DNA of 64,000 nucleotides from Salibacterium lacus (GTDB taxonomy: Bacteria; Bacillota; Bacilli; Bacillales; Marinococcaceae). Positions 9,552 through 17,638 of this stretch are shown here, in pieces. Within the stretch, counting starts at the first letter, position 1; every line of letters begins with the position of its first letter. The stretch is from contig NZ_JBHUML010000005.1 in the NCBI RefSeq assembly GCF_042684865.1, positions 434,001 to 498,000 on the forward strand, given 5' to 3'. The notes under the pieces were generated by a model. The model saw only the letters and a program-made list of their open reading frames with translations, did not search any database and had not been told where the DNA came from. Position numbers and translations under genes: made by a program.

Positions 9552-10508
9552 TTAATAATTCACCCATTTTTTCTGCCCGATCCACTGAATGGCTGTGATG
9601 ACAAGCAACATACCGAGGAGGGTAATCGCAATCGCCGACGCATAACCGGACTTCAGATTTTCAAAGGCCTGCTCATACAGGTAATACACAATCACCGACG
9701 TGGAATATCCCGGGCCGCCTTCGGTCAGCACGACAATCAGTTCAAACGATTTGAAACTGTAAATGATTCCTGTGATTAAAAGGAAAAATGTTGTCGGCGA
9801 CAGCATCGGTACGGTGATGTTTTTGAATTTCACCCAGGCCGACGCGCCGTCTATATCCGCTGCTTCGTACAGATCCATCGGGATATTCTGTAGTCCGGCA
9901 AGATAGATAATGAGATTAAACCCGATCGACGTCCACACCGTGATGATAATAACTGACACCAGCGCCCAGCTGGAGTCAGCCAGCCATCTCGGCGGATTGT
10001 CGATGCCGACCGACATGAGGAATTCATTAATCGGGCCGTACGACGGGTGGAACAAAAGCTGGAATACAATGGCGATCGCTACGATACTGGAGATATAAGG
10101 CATGAAATAAATAACCTTGAAAAATCCCTTAAAGTACACATTTTTGTTAATAACGACAGCGAGCACGAGCGACAACGCCATCGTCAGCGGAACGGCCAGA
10201 ATCAGCCAGATGTTGTTCACCACCGACTGGATGAACGGTTCATCCTGCACCATCGTTTTAAAATTCTCCAGCCCTACAAAATCTGCGCTCTGAAACCCAC
10301 TGATAAAGACCCAGTCCGTAAAGCTGACAGCCAGCGCGATAAAAATAGGAATAATGATTAAAACAGTTGTTCCGATCAACATCGGTGCCACGAACATATA
10401 GCCCGCGAAGTTTTCTTTGAACTTCGTGCTTTTGAAGCGGCCCAACTGTTGTTTCTTCGTATTGCTTTGATATGCTGTGGTAGCTTCATTCTCTGCCACA
10501 TCCATCAC
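9552..10508 (-). CDS. Carbohydrate ABC transporter permease, MalF type
   Basis: About 318 residues with six membrane helices after a polar N-terminal tail, and the EAA loop in YEAADIDGASAWVKFKNIT. It is the first gene of the minus-strand polysaccharide operon. The start is ambiguous among GTG 10508, ATG 10505 and GTG 10499: a run of G residues lies directly upstream, so spacing favours a codon slightly inside the frame. It forms the transmembrane heterodimer with the MalG-type protein encoded next. A promoter and two cre-like sites lie just upstream. Confidence 0.94.
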   Translation of the reverse strand: MMDVAENEATTAYQSNTKKQQLGRFKSTKFKENFAGYMFVAPMLIGTTVLIIIPIFIALAVSFTDWVFISGFQSADFVGLENFKTMVQDEPFIQSVVNNIWLILAVPLTMALSLVLAVVINKNVYFKGFFKVIYFMPYISSIVAIAIVFQLLFHPSYGPINEFLMSVGIDNPPRWLADSSWALVSVIIITVWTSIGFNLIIYLAGLQNIPMDLYEAADIDGASAWVKFKNITVPMLSPTTFFLLITGIIYSFKSFELIVVLTEGGPGYSTSVIVYYLYEQAFENLKSGYASAIAITLLGMLLVITAIQWIGQKKWVNY

Positions 10509-10520
10509 CCCCCCATGCTT

Positions 10521-10536
10521 TAGTAAGCGGTTTCAA
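10521..10536 (-). promoter_or_regulatory. cre-like operator 2 upstream of the sugar transporter operon
   Basis: TAGTAAGCGGTTTCAA fits the CcpA consensus WTGNNARCGNWWWCAW with one mismatch (the second base). It directly follows the proposed -10 hexamer, covering the expected transcription start, and lies 26 bp from a second similar site. Binding here would block initiation or early elongation. Assignment to CcpA rather than to a local LacI-type repressor is inference. Confidence 0.55.
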
Positions 10537-10563
10537 CTATAGATATATTGTATGCGTTTTCAA
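10536..10563 (-). promoter_or_regulatory. Promoter of the sugar transporter/polysaccharide operon
   Basis: On the minus strand, TTGAAA (10558-10563) is separated by 16 bp from TATAGT (10536-10541), close to the sigma-A consensus. It lies about 30 bp before the first start codon. The -35 element is inside the cre-like site at 10548-10563. Confidence 0.6.
10548..10563 (-). promoter_or_regulatory. cre-like operator 1 overlapping the operon -35 element
   Basis: Read in the direction of transcription the site is TTGAAAACGCATACAA. On the plus strand it fits the cre consensus with one mismatch. The GH59 gene at 11364 has ATGAAAGCGCATACAA in the same orientation and promoter position, 14 of 16 bases identical, which argues for a shared regulator. 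Confidence 0.65.
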
Positions 10564-10651
10564 CGCTGGAGACATGGAACAGATTTGACTGAAATGAAAA
10601 GAATTTTGCTTTTTGCGGAAAAGGTGTTTTTCTGAAGGTTAGTCATTTAGT

Positions 10652-10790
10652 GGACACTATCGCATTTTTTCGCGCGGTTAGTGGTTACACCCCTGCCCCT
10701 GGGAACCTCTAATCCTGTTTTTTCATATCTTAGTGTCCGGTAAACCTTCCTTTTTGGACACTATCATTTTCTTTCACATAACCAGTGTCC
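10652..10790. repeat. Cluster of four GGACACT/AGTGTCC heptamers
   Basis: GGACACT occurs at 10652-10658 and 10756-10762, and its complement AGTGTCC at 10732-10738 and 10784-10790. The middle pair forms an inverted repeat, TAGTGTCC then GGACACTA, around a 17-nt loop. The stretch lies between the operon promoter and the terminator of the next gene and contains no gene. The function is unknown: a hairpin or a protein-binding cluster are both possible. Confidence 0.5.
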
Positions 10791-10827
10791 ATAACCGTAG
10801 TGGATTGCATTGTTCTGCACCAACCAT

Positions 10828-10866
10828 AAAAAGCCGGCCCGGTATGGCAGCGCGGGCCGGCTTTTT
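10828..10866 (-). terminator. Rho-independent terminator (bidirectional) of the 62-aa gene
   Basis: AAAAAGCCGGCCCG pairs with CGGGCCGGCTTTTT around an 11-nt loop, and a T-run follows on either strand. It overlaps the stop codon of the small minus-strand gene at 10865. Confidence 0.9.
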
Positions 10867-11053
10867 ATTTACGGATATCTGGATCTGTCTCTGCTGCCTG
10901 TTTTTTTCTATTCCTTTTTATATAGATGGCGATGAAGATAATAAGCATGAAAAGAAATACCGCCAGTAGGTAATAGTCGGTCCATGACTGTTCCCCGAAG
11001 AAAAACGAAAAAAAGAAAGATGTCCCGACTATGGCGAGAATCACCCAATACAT
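10865..11053 (-). CDS. Small two-helix membrane protein, unknown function
   Basis: 62 residues, MYWVILAIVGTSFFFSFFFG, then a polar turn and a second helix (LLAVFLFMLIIFIAIYI), ending in a basic and acidic tail (KRNRKKQAAETDPDIRK). This is a typical small integral membrane protein with a cytoplasmic charged C-terminus. A GGGAGG-like ribosome binding site precedes the ATG at 11053, and a strong terminator overlaps the stop, so it is a monocistronic unit. I do not recognise a family. It separates the transporter operon from the GH59 gene. Confidence 0.7.
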   Translation of the reverse strand: MYWVILAIVGTSFFFSFFFGEQSWTDYYLLAVFLFMLIIFIAIYIKRNRKKQAAETDPDIRK

Positions 11054-11253
11054 ACCGTGCGCCTCCCTTTTTTACCTATAGTATAGCATAGAAAACCTAC
11101 GACCGTTCCCGTGCGCTGTTTTTCAAGCAGAATTTTATATTATATCGACGGTTGTTTGTGGTTTATCGACGTGAACGTGACACCCCTTCCATTTAACATG
11201 GTCTTTCTCCGCGGAGTCAGTCAAATTATTTTCAGAATAAGCAAAATAATTAT

Positions 11254-11282
11254 ATGAAAGCGCATACAAAACAACGTACAAT
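11254..11282 (+). promoter_or_regulatory. cre site and candidate promoter of the GH59 gene
   Basis: ATGAAAGCGCATACAA (11254-11269) matches the cre consensus WTGNNARCGNWWWCAW at every position. It overlaps a candidate promoter: ATGAAA as a weak -35, 17 bp, then TACAAT (11277-11282) as -10. CcpA binding here would block RNA polymerase, giving carbon catabolite repression. The leader from there to the start at 11364 also holds AAAGGAGG (11308-11315) without a usable start codon behind it. Confidence 0.65.
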
Positions 11283-11363
11283 GATAACCGATATGGACAC
11301 CTATAGAAAGGAGGATCGTACGTCAACGCAGCATTATAATGAAAAAAAGGGGTTTTGAATTTA

Positions 11364-14300
11364 ATGATTGGAAAAAAACAGCTGGCATCCGCCGCTCTTC
11401 TTCTCGTTTTACCGGGACTTGCCACCATGACAACAGGTGACGAAGCACTGGCGGATGAAGAAAGAGAAACCATTACCATCAATGGGAATGATGTCGATGA
11501 AGATCACCGGTTCAAAGGATTCGGCACGGTTTCTGCCAATAACACGACACGGTTGATGATGGACTACAAGGAGGAAAATCCAGAAGCATACTGGGAGATT
11601 ATGCATCAATTGTTTGATCCCGAAACCGGTGCGGGGCTTGCCCATGTAAAAGTGGAACTGGGGGCGGATGTGAACTCTTCGTCCGGAACAGAGCCTGCCA
11701 CCAAACGTTATGAGGATGAACCTGCCAATGTCCTGCGCGGAGCTGGATTTCAGTTCGCCGCCGATGCGAAATCGATCAATGAAAATATTACAACCGAAAT
11801 CCTGCGCTGGGGAGAACCGCGGTGGACGTGGGAAGGCGTGGCCAATCAAAATTATGAAAAAAGATACCAATGGTACAAAGACACGATGGATGCCGTGGAA
11901 GAAGAATACGGCTTCAAACTCGATTATGTCGGTGTGACGCAGAATGAACGGGCCCAGAACGGCAACGGAAGAATTGACGAGGAATGGCTGCAGTATTTCA
12001 CTTCTTCTTTAAAAGAGGAAGCCAATTATGAGGAGGATTACGAGGACATCAAACTTGTCGCCGCCGATGGATATCGTGATACATCTTCCATCAGCCAGAC
12101 CCTTCTCGATCATGAGAACCTGCGGGAAGATATCGATGTGATCAGTACCCACTATGAAATTTCCGGTTCGGATGCATTAACAGAACTTCAGAACACCCTG
12201 GAAGATAACGGAAAAGAACCAAAAGACATCTGGATCTCCGAAGGTGTTGCCCCGATGGTGAACGCACGCTACCGGGAAAACATGGAGCCGCAGTACAACG
12301 GGCTCGGCGGACAGTACGGTATCGTGGATGTCACGTCCCGCATCATTTCCGCCTACTCCTGGGAAGGAGCCGGCGAGAATCCGCTGAACGCGGTATCTTT
12401 TGATTTCCAGCCTTCCGTGAGTGCTTTCTACGAAGGTGCGTCGTACAATCCAAAACATTTAATCAGCGCGAAAGACCCCTGGTCCGGTTTTTATGAAACA
12501 GACGGCGGTCTGCAGGGCGTGCGCCATGTTATGAACTTTGTCGAGCATGACGACCGCTCCACAGAGAAAAATGAGCGCTGGCAGTACGTGCAGGGCGCGA
12601 CGACGAGTAACGGAGAATTTTTTGACGGCGGTATCGAAGTCGATACGGCCACGCGTAATCATATGACGCTGAAAGACCCGGAAACCGGCGACTACTCCAC
12701 TATTTTCGCCAACAATACAGAAGATACCCGGCGCTACACGATTCAGGCGGAACAGTTAAATGGAAAGGAAAATGCCCCGGTTCATGTCTGGGAAACAAAA
12801 GGTTCAGAGGATGGCAGAGCGATTGATGAAAACTGGTTCCAGCACAAAGAAACAATCACACCCGAAGACGGACAGTACAGCATTAATGTAGAACCTTACT
12901 CGATTGTAACCATCTCCACATTGGACAAGCAGGCGGAGGTGGAAGGTTTCGAATATGAATCGGATCCGGTTGATACCTCTGAAGACACGATTCTTTCTCT
13001 TCCCTACGAGGATGATTTTGAATATGACGAGTACGGCACCGATGAAGAAGGAAGAGATTACATGGAACGCCGCGGCGGCACCCCGCGTTATACCACCGAT
13101 CAAACCGGGGCATTTGAGGTCGTAAAAGAAGCGACGAAACCAAAAGAACAGGGCAGCGCTGAGCGGGTGGAACGTACGATTCCGCAGGCGGACGAGCACG
13201 GCAGCATGATGCAGCAGAAGATAACACCTGACATTATTGGTGCGGAATGGGCTGTCTGGGGTGGCACAGACGGCGCAAAGACCGACCGCAATCCGACAAC
13301 CAATATCGGGGACCACCGCTGGGCGAACTATAAAGCCTCGTATGATTTTCTGCTCGACACCCACACCCCGAAAGCGGAGGACAGAAGCAATTATGCCTTG
13401 ATCGGCGTCCGTCAGGTGAAAGCGGGCGGTGGTGATTCCCAGGCTCCGTATAATGCGAAAGTGTATGAGGATGGAAGCTATGAAATACTGAAAATGGGAA
13501 GCGTCGTTAAAGAAGGAACGGTCGACGGCTTCGACAGCAGCAAGTGGCACAATATAGCCCTGGAAGCCAAAGAAAATACGTTCACGCTGTATCTCGATGA
13601 AAAAGAAATCGCGAGCTACACCGATGAAGAAAAAACAGTCATGGCCGGACGGGTATCGCTTGGCTCCGGTTATTATGAAACACTCTTTGACAACCTGAAA
13701 GTCGAACCGCTGGACGGCTATGCCTATGAATCAGACAAAATAGACAACGCACAGGGACATGTCTACGATTCGAAAGAGGAAGCCCAAAGTAACGAAGACG
13801 ACGTGAATCCAATCGGTTACGTGGGCGACTGGACCTACAGCCGTACCGGCTATGATCATTTCAACCGTACATTGATGACTACAGAAACCGATGTTCCGGT
13901 CTGGAACGGCGTGGACATTGACCACCAGGATACAACCGACACCCAGGGCACGTTAAATAAAGTCTACTATTCCGGAGACTGGTCCTCCAATGGATCAAAT
14001 GCCTGGGGGTCCGGCGGAGAATCGTTTGAAATTACGTTTGAAGGAAATGAAATCCGGTTGTACGGCATCACAAATCCTTCCAACGGAACCGCCGATGTCT
14101 ATCTTGACGGCGAACCGGCCGGAGAGGCAGATTACCTGAACAACAGCGAAAAAGAGCAGATGGTCTGGTCGGCAGAAAATCTGGAAGAAACCGAGCATAC
14201 GTTGAAAGTTGTTGCAAACGACGGGTATGCGAGCTTCACCCACGCTGAGGTGGAAACATCGGAAGAGCGTCCGCTTACCACAAAGGACACCCTGGCTCCC

Positions 14301-15152
14301 GATGATTTCACGGCCGTATCAGAAGAATCAGCGATTGACGGGAACGATAACACTGTATATGCCTACCGTGAAGGGGAAAATGACTGGGGCGCCAACAGCA
14401 CCAATGCGTGGGCAAATTTTGACGACAACCCGTACATTCTTGTCCATTTCACCGGAACCGGCATTGACTATTTAGCGGGCACCGGCGAAGAAACCGCCTA
14501 TCAGGTGGAACTCGACGGCGAAGACATGGGGAGTCACACCGTCGACTCCGACACCGGCATCCGCTATTCCGTGCGCAACCTCGAAGAAGGACAACACACG
14601 TTGAAGGTGTCGCTTGGAGACAATGAAGCCAAAGAAACGTATATGGATTACCGCGGCGTCAATATTTACAGCACCCCGGATACAGAAGAACAAACAAACA
14701 GCATGGTGTTTGATTTTGAAGGTACAGGCTTTAACCTGTTCGGTGCCACGCCGGATGCGTTAATTGACGTGTACGTGGACGGCACCCTGATGGAGGAAGA
14801 TCACCGGATTCATGCTACCGGCGCGAGGCAGACGTCCTACGTACTGCGGGGGCTCGAAAACAAAACCCACAGCGCCGAAATCGTCGTGAAAGGCGGAAGC
14901 TTTGTGCTGGACGGCATGGATGTGATTACTGGAGAAAATAACATCAGCGTCGATAAATCCTCGCTGCAGGAATTGTTTGACGCCCAGCAGGACAGAAACC
15001 ATAAAGACTATACAAAAGACAGCTGGAAAACGTTCCATAAAACCAGGCAGAACGCAAAGCAGATACTGAAAAATCCGAACTCCACCCTGATTGAAGTCCA
15101 TGCTGCAGAGAATTCCCTGCAGCAGGCCGTAGATGGACTGGTGGAAGCATAG
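11364..15152 (+). CDS. Secreted glycoside hydrolase family 59-type protein with C-terminal modules
   Basis: 1262 residues from ATG 11364; a TTG three codons upstream is too close to the AAAGGGG ribosome binding site. A signal peptide (about 1-31, ending at ALA) is followed by a GH59-like TIM barrel (FKGFGTVSANNTTRLMMDY, HVKVELGADVNSSSGTEP). E195 in VTQNERAQ matches the family's acid/base and E293 in IWISEGVAP its nucleophile. Next come a beta domain, a LamG-like jelly roll (about 640-790), two sandwich modules each with an NAW motif (SNAWGSGGES, TNAWANFDD), and a C-terminal FIVAR-like helical repeat. GH59 contains galactocerebrosidases and beta-galactosidases, so galactoside release outside the cell is likely. 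The protein is very acidic. It probably feeds the adjacent transporter, with which it shares an operator. Confidence 0.85.
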   Translation: MIGKKQLASAALLLVLPGLATMTTGDEALADEERETITINGNDVDEDHRFKGFGTVSANNTTRLMMDYKEENPEAYWEIMHQLFDPETGAGLAHVKVELGADVNSSSGTEPATKRYEDEPANVLRGAGFQFAADAKSINENITTEILRWGEPRWTWEGVANQNYEKRYQWYKDTMDAVEEEYGFKLDYVGVTQNERAQNGNGRIDEEWLQYFTSSLKEEANYEEDYEDIKLVAADGYRDTSSISQTLLDHENLREDIDVISTHYEISGSDALTELQNTLEDNGKEPKDIWISEGVAPMVNARYRENMEPQYNGLGGQYGIVDVTSRIISAYSWEGAGENPLNAVSFDFQPSVSAFYEGASYNPKHLISAKDPWSGFYETDGGLQGVRHVMNFVEHDDRSTEKNERWQYVQGATTSNGEFFDGGIEVDTATRNHMTLKDPETGDYSTIFANNTEDTRRYTIQAEQLNGKENAPVHVWETKGSEDGRAIDENWFQHKETITPEDGQYSINVEPYSIVTISTLDKQAEVEGFEYESDPVDTSEDTILSLPYEDDFEYDEYGTDEEGRDYMERRGGTPRYTTDQTGAFEVVKEATKPKEQGSAERVERTIPQADEHGSMMQQKITPDIIGAEWAVWGGTDGAKTDRNPTTNIGDHRWANYKASYDFLLDTHTPKAEDRSNYALIGVRQVKAGGGDSQAPYNAKVYEDGSYEILKMGSVVKEGTVDGFDSSKWHNIALEAKENTFTLYLDEKEIASYTDEEKTVMAGRVSLGSGYYETLFDNLKVEPLDGYAYESDKIDNAQGHVYDSKEEAQSNEDDVNPIGYVGDWTYSRTGYDHFNRTLMTTETDVPVWNGVDIDHQDTTDTQGTLNKVYYSGDWSSNGSNAWGSGGESFEITFEGNEIRLYGITNPSNGTADVYLDGEPAGEADYLNNSEKEQMVWSAENLEETEHTLKVVANDGYASFTHAEVETSEERPLTTKDTLAPDDFTAVSEESAIDGNDNTVYAYREGENDWGANSTNAWANFDDNPYILVHFTGTGIDYLAGTGEETAYQVELDGEDMGSHTVDSDTGIRYSVRNLEEGQHTLKVSLGDNEAKETYMDYRGVNIYSTPDTEEQTNSMVFDFEGTGFNLFGATPDALIDVYVDGTLMEEDHRIHATGARQTSYVLRGLENKTHSAEIVVKGGSFVLDGMDVITGENNISVDKSSLQELFDAQQDRNHKDYTKDSWKTFHKTRQNAKQILKNPNSTLIEVHAAENSLQQAVDGLVEA

Positions 15153-15162
15153 GAACCGGGTC

Positions 15163-15203
15163 AGATCTCCGCTCCTCTTTTGAGGGGCGGAGGTCTTTTT
15201 TTG
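15163..15203 (+). terminator. Rho-independent terminator of the GH59 gene
   Basis: GATCTCCGCTCCTC pairs with GAGGGGCGGAGGTC around a TTTT loop and is followed by seven T residues. It starts 11 bp after the stop codon. Confidence 0.92.
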
Positions 15204-15242
15204 TGAGGGAGGATGCTGCATGTTATCGGCGCGAAGCTTTCT

Positions 15243-15392
15243 TTAAAACATGATATCATTGCGCACGAGAAAGCGGCCGTTGAAGGTCATCGGCACCCCT
15301 TCGCCGTTTCGTTCCGCGTGTATATGCAGATGGGGTTCGCTCGTGTTGCCGGTGACTCCGATTGGATCGCCTTCCTGCATGTGGGCAAGAAG
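15243..15392 (-). pseudogene. Fragment of an M23 (LytM-type) metallopeptidase
   Basis: The minus-strand reading LAHMQEGDPIGVTGNTSEPH, then LHIHAERNGEGVPMTFNG and a stop after RNDIMF, is the C-terminal core of M23 peptidases, including the second zinc motif HLHIH. The upstream three quarters of the gene is missing, and a short internal deletion precedes EGDPIG. The broken end lies about 20 bp from a 21-bp repeat element, so loss of the gene and presence of the element may be linked. No functional product is expected. Confidence 0.75.
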
Positions 15393-15410
15393 CAATAATA
15401 GAACATGTGA

Positions 15411-15515
15411 TTTCGCTCGATTTCGACAACGTTTCGCTTGCTTTCGACACGGTTTCGCCCGCAATCAACATAGATTCGCTCGTAACCTGCCTCATTGCGC
15501 CCGCATTCAGTGTGC
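15411..15515 (+). repeat. Dispersed 21-bp repeat element, locus A (5 units)
   Basis: Five units start at exactly 21-bp steps: 15411, 15432, 15453, 15474 and 15495. Each begins with a form of TTTCGCYCG; units 1 and 2 also carry TTTCGACA at positions 11-18, and unit 3 has AATCAACA there. The last two units are degenerate after position 9. It lies between the M23 fragment and the DUF4317 gene (start 15577). Confidence 0.85.
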
Positions 15516-15576
15516 TTTACTTCTATGTTAAAATAAAACATCAGCTAACGACAACGCAGCCGAGGAGTGAACCGTA

Positions 15577-16743
15577 ATGGAGAAAAAAGACGTAGCAAGC
15601 CTGCGCCGGCAGTTCAAAGTGGACAATGATACCCTTACGATTTCCGAGATTTTTCATGTTTATATTATGAGAGACACGTCCGAGATCTATCATCACCAGA
15701 GTCAGCCGTTTGAGATGCTCGACCGCGAGCAGCAGGAACTTTTCATGAACAATTTCAAGAAAGTCCTGACCGGACAGCTCGATGAAAAATTGTTCGAGTT
15801 GAAGTTTCAGCGGGATGTGGAGAATTCCAGCCAGTTGATTCTGCATAAAGGGCTCTTAAGCACGGAGACCGAAGACTGGAAAGAACAGATGCTTCATATG
15901 ACGCAGAAGATGATGGACAACCACACGTATGACAAAGATATCGTCATCACCTTTATCCGCGCGGAATACGCCATCCCGGCGGGGCGTCGGAGCGCAGACA
16001 GTGAGGAAGGCGGGACGGATACGATGTATTCCAACCCTTTTATTCTATGCAGCATCAACCAGACTGAAGAGCCGAAGCGGGAAATGCAGTTCGATTATAT
16101 CGAAAAAGAATTCAAGTATAACGTTGCGACCGATCCGGTGATTGATCTCGAGCATCCGATGTCGGGATTTCTTTTTCCATCCATCACAGACGGGGCGGCT
16201 GATGTGAACCGTGTTCTCTATGCGGCAGGAAAAGCCAATGACCCTGATTACCGGTTCACCGAAGAGGTGTTAAATGGAGAAACGATCGTAACGGCTAAAG
16301 AAGATAAAGCCGTGTTTGAGGAAGTGATCAAAGACGTCACAGGCGGACAAGTCAGCCCTTCCACCCTCGCCAATGTGTACGGGGAGATTCACCGCGTCGT
16401 GGAAGAAAATGAAGAAGAAACCGCGCCGACTCTCGACTACAAAGACGTCGGACAGGTGTTGAAACAAAGCGGTGAAGATGTTGATCCCGAACAAGTGAAG
16501 ACAGCGTTTCAGCGGGCTGTGGATAATGACACCCACGAACTGAAAGCAAGCAGTGTCGTCCCGAAATACAACTCAAAGTCAATCAAGATTAACACTAAAA
16601 TTGCCAACATTTCCATCAGCCCGCAGGATCTCGAGTACGTCCGGCAGGTTAATTACAATGGGAAACGCTGTATTATGATTGAAGTGGAAGAAGACGCGGA
16701 AGTCGACGGGTTAAAAATGCTTCCGGAATCTTTTAATCCGTAA
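15577..16743 (+). CDS. DUF4317 domain-containing protein
   Basis: 388 residues, full length for the DUF4317 family of Firmicutes, starting MEKKDVASLRRQFKVDNDTL behind CGAGGAG. There is no signal peptide or membrane segment, so it is cytosolic. Recognisable family segments include EIFHVYIMRDTSEIYHHQSQPFEML near the N-terminus and the C-terminal IKINTKIANISISPQDLEYV. The function is unknown. It is monocistronic in appearance and converges with a minus-strand gene ending 5 bp after its stop. A candidate promoter, TTTACT then TTAAAATAA, lies just after repeat element A. Confidence 0.9.
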   Translation: MEKKDVASLRRQFKVDNDTLTISEIFHVYIMRDTSEIYHHQSQPFEMLDREQQELFMNNFKKVLTGQLDEKLFELKFQRDVENSSQLILHKGLLSTETEDWKEQMLHMTQKMMDNHTYDKDIVITFIRAEYAIPAGRRSADSEEGGTDTMYSNPFILCSINQTEEPKREMQFDYIEKEFKYNVATDPVIDLEHPMSGFLFPSITDGAADVNRVLYAAGKANDPDYRFTEEVLNGETIVTAKEDKAVFEEVIKDVTGGQVSPSTLANVYGEIHRVVEENEEETAPTLDYKDVGQVLKQSGEDVDPEQVKTAFQRAVDNDTHELKASSVVPKYNSKSIKINTKIANISISPQDLEYVRQVNYNGKRCIMIEVEEDAEVDGLKMLPESFNP

Positions 16744-16748
16744 TCCGC

Positions 16749-17072
16749 TTACAGCCAGACCCTTAACCCCTCCAGTACGTGCCCTATCACTTCCATAATC
16801 AGAGATCCTCTCTCCCTCTCTTTGCGGAGGGTCTTCTGCCCCTCCACCGTTATCATATAATACACCGCTCCGCTGGTCTGCTTCTGGTCGTCATACCAAT
16901 AGGAACGTATCTGTTTTTTTTCTTCAAGCTTTTGCAGCTTACGATCCAGGTTTCTTTCGTTAAACCGGTTCATTGATTTCAACCGGAGACGCCTGGCCAG
17001 TTCCCTGCTCTGCATATCCTCGTGATACAGAAGCTCCAGAATGAGTGTGTTGCGGTTCGACTTACGTGCCAC
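16749..17072 (-). CDS. PadR-like winged-helix protein
   Basis: 107 residues from a GTG at 17072 behind GAGGAAAG. The order helix (NTLILELLYHEDMQSRELARRL), helix, then a wing ending in VYYMITVEGQKTLRKERER resembles PadR-type winged-helix regulators, whose signature is YxxTxxG. It overlaps the preceding membrane-protein gene by 11 bp. A PadR-type regulator coupled to a small membrane protein is a common bacterial pairing, in which the regulator controls its own operon. The target is unknown, and the family call is by pattern only. Confidence 0.7.
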   Translation of the reverse strand: MARKSNRNTLILELLYHEDMQSRELARRLRLKSMNRFNERNLDRKLQKLEEKKQIRSYWYDDQKQTSGAVYYMITVEGQKTLRKERERGSLIMEVIGHVLEGLRVWL

Positions 17073-17514
17073 TATGTCTTTCCTCCTCTTTTACATCCGG
17101 TTTATGCTGAAACGCCTTCGGGTGGTTGAAAAGATAATGATCAAGAAGCGCGTACAGGATACCTGCTGCTCCAAAGGACAGAACCGCGGTCATGCTTCTC
17201 AGGTCATAAGCATCGATAAAAGGGGCGTAGGCGCCGGTAAAATACCAATATCCTCCCAATGCTCCGGCAGCCGTGTACATCAACATCCGCGGTATCACAC
17301 GGTTCATAGTCCTGTTAACAATAAGCGTAAGCGGCAGAAAGGTGAAAGGATATCCGAGAATCGCAGCGAACCAGAGGATCACAATAAAACCTCTGCCGGG
17401 ATAAGCCGACGTCCCTATTTTCGAACCTTCTGCCAGCTCAACAGCAAAGCCTGCTCCAAGACAAAGCAGCGCAAAAGGAATCCACATCATAAAACCCTGC
17501 CGTAAGATGTTCAA
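17062..17514 (-). CDS. Membrane protein of unknown function, four helices
   Basis: 150 residues from a TTG at 17514 with GGGAGG six bases upstream. Four hydrophobic segments can be seen (FMMWIPFALLCLGAGFAV, FIVILWFAAILGYPF, a central MLMYTAAGALGGYWYF, and MTAVLSFGAAGILYALLDHYLF) with a short charged C-terminal tail. I do not recognise a family. Its 3' end overlaps the PadR-like gene by 11 bp, so the two proteins are co-expressed and probably work together. Divergent from the Rrf2 gene. Confidence 0.75.
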   Translation of the reverse strand: MNILRQGFMMWIPFALLCLGAGFAVELAEGSKIGTSAYPGRGFIVILWFAAILGYPFTFLPLTLIVNRTMNRVIPRMLMYTAAGALGGYWYFTGAYAPFIDAYDLRSMTAVLSFGAAGILYALLDHYLFNHPKAFQHKPDVKEEERHSGT

Positions 17515-17594
17515 CGTGTGCCTCCCTTTTTTTCTAGTTCCATACTATTTTATCACAAGACTGATCACATCTGGAATTTGGCTTTTGATCAATC

Positions 17595-17613
17595 TATATC
17601 TATTATAGATATA
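17595..17613. promoter_or_regulatory. Palindromic operator upstream of the Rrf2 gene
   Basis: TATATCTA-N3-TAGATATA is a perfect inverted repeat with 8-bp arms, centred 35 bp before the Rrf2 start. It overlaps a TATAAT-like sequence at 17610-17615. Position and symmetry fit an autoregulatory site for the dimeric Rrf2 protein, and the site could also affect the divergent membrane-protein gene. Confidence 0.65.
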
Positions 17614-17638
17614 ATGACTCTTTTATAGGGGTGAAAGA

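Noticed and set aside
15411..15515. 21-bp repeat loci as CRISPR arrays
   Set aside because: The units are directly adjacent, 21 bp long and degenerate; there are no unique spacers of constant length and no cas genes in the window.
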